This document shows, piece by piece, positions 63,403 through 64,000 of a DNA stretch of 64,000 nt. The stretch's first letter is position 1; each line of letters opens with the position of its first letter. The notes under the pieces were generated by a model, which was given only the letters and a program-made list of their open reading frames with translations, did not search any database and had not been told where the DNA came from. The stretch is from Billgrantia ethanolica (lineage in GTDB: Bacteria > Pseudomonadota > Gammaproteobacteria > Pseudomonadales > Halomonadaceae): NCBI RefSeq assembly GCF_021404305.1, contig NZ_JABFTX010000001.1:620001-684000 (forward strand), written 5' to 3'. The translations under genes were made by a program, and so were the position numbers.

Positions 63403-64000
63403 ATGGAGCTTGATCCCGTACTGCTGTCGCGTATTCAGTTCGCCTTCGTCGTCTCGTTTCACGCCATCTTTCCGGTCTTCACCATCGGTCTGGCGTCCTA
63501 CATCACCTTGCTGCATGCGCTGTTCTACAAGACGCGCAATCCGGCATGGGACCGGCTGGCCTATCTGTGGACCAAGGTGTTCGCCGTCGCCTTCGGCATG
63601 GGGGTGGTGTCGGGCATCGTGATGTCCTTCCAGTTCGGCACCAACTGGAGCAACTTTTCCCAGGCCAGTGCCAACTTCATCGGGCCGCTGCTCAGCTACG
63701 AGGTGGTCACCGCCTTCTTCCTCGAAGCCGCCTTCCTCGGCGTGCTGCTGTTCGGCCGGGGACGGGTGCCGCCGGGGGTGCACCTGTTCGCCGCCGCCAT
63801 GGTGGCGCTGGGCACCTTCATCTCGACCTTCTGGATCCTGGCGGCCAACAGCTGGATGCACACGCCGGCGGGGGTCGAGTTCACCGACGGCGTGTTCCGC
63901 GTCACCTCGTGGTTCGAGGCGATCTTCAACCCCTCGTTCCCGTATCGTTTCGCCCACATGGCCATGGCCTCGTTCATCACCGGCGGCTTCGTCGTGGCCG
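63403..64000 (+). CDS. cydA: Cytochrome bd-type ubiquinol oxidase subunit I (3' part outside window)
   Basis: The visible 199 codons form the N-terminal part of the bd-oxidase large subunit, which holds the hemes and the quinol site. MELDPVLLSRIQFAFVVSFH contains the conserved heme b595 His region of helix 1. SGIVMSFQFGTNWSNFS and EAAFLGVLLFGRGRVPPG follow, then FWILAANSWMHTPAGVEF with the quinol-loop residues. Four or so hydrophobic helices are visible. The sequence resembles the CioA (cyanide-insensitive) branch of pseudomonads. The gene is open to the window edge, so subunit II is expected next. GAGGT precedes the ATG. Confidence 0.92.
   Translation, partial: MELDPVLLSRIQFAFVVSFHAIFPVFTIGLASYITLLHALFYKTRNPAWDRLAYLWTKVFAVAFGMGVVSGIVMSFQFGTNWSNFSQASANFIGPLLSYEVVTAFFLEAAFLGVLLFGRGRVPPGVHLFAAAMVALGTFISTFWILAANSWMHTPAGVEFTDGVFRVTSWFEAIFNPSFPYRFAHMAMASFITGGFVVA

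Overview
The window is an ordinary, densely packed chromosomal segment of a high-GC gammaproteobacterium. The best match is a Halomonas-like member of the Halomonadaceae. This is an inference from gene content: a PsrA-type TetR gene beside lexA, pipecolate/glutarate (lysine) catabolism genes, a LiuR-type MerR regulator, pqiABC, a PEP synthase with its divergent regulator, and a CioA-type cytochrome bd subunit. I see no rRNA, tRNA, IS element, prophage, integron or CRISPR array. Both window edges cut genes: an RNase J-like gene on the left and cydA/cioA on the right.

Layout. 1-7.6 kb: RNase J-like nuclease, purU, a CbiM-like membrane protein, dinB, lexA, divergent psrA, an L,D-transpeptidase-family protein, nagZ and hpt, closed by a bidirectional terminator. 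7.7-14 kb: an omega-aminotransferase with a divergent LysR gene, then a pipecolate-oxidase-like gene and a piperideine-6-carboxylate dehydrogenase gene (amaA/amaB type) with a divergent LysR gene. 14.1-19.9 kb: an acyl-CoA synthetase and a LiuR-like regulator face a valine-degradation operon (acyl-CoA dehydrogenase, 3-hydroxyisobutyryl-CoA hydrolase, 3-hydroxyisobutyrate dehydrogenase). 20-23.9 kb: a MATE exporter, then gcdH and a CaiB-type CoA-transferase for glutarate. 23.9-30.1 kb: a DUF3750 protein, ppsR, divergent ppsA, and gamma-glutamyltransferase. 30.2-36.3 kb, minus strand: a membrane GDPD, rraA, an outer-membrane barrel and acnB. 36.5-41.6 kb: a DUF1289 protein, miaE, and a very large BTAD / degenerate-cyclase / AAA / TPR regulator. 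41.6-44.1 kb: a translationally coupled preQ0 operon (queC-queE-queD-like-ykgJ). 44.4-48.9 kb: trhP (yegQ), an HDOD-GGDEF protein, a DUF2789 protein and asparaginase. 49-53.4 kb: an ABC export operon (ATPase, FtsX-type permease, HlyD-like adaptor). 53.5-58.2 kb: a DMT exporter, an MFS transporter with an overlapping unknown gene, a RhlE helicase and an HhH-like protein. 58.3-62 kb: pqiABC. 62.1-64 kb: a CaCA antiporter and the start of cydA.

How the genes work together. Several blocks are catabolic and join in acyl-CoA metabolism. Pipecolate is taken to aminoadipate (amaA/amaB) and glutarate to crotonyl-CoA (CoA-transferase plus gcdH), so the two flanks of the valine operon together cover much of a lysine-to-glutarate route. 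PsrA and LiuR-type control sites fit fatty-acid and branched-chain responses. PpsA and AcnB supply gluconeogenesis and the TCA cycle.

I did not find a clearly new multi-gene system. The items most worth a second look are the BTAD/pseudo-cyclase/AAA regulator (37711-41646), the QueD-like protein whose catalytic motifs are split between two fused T-fold halves (41933-42778), the paired operator-like palindromes before the valine operon (16436-16502), the structured element between lexA and dinB (3672-3767), and a frame-shifting 13-bp tandem duplication in a LysR gene (10084-10109).
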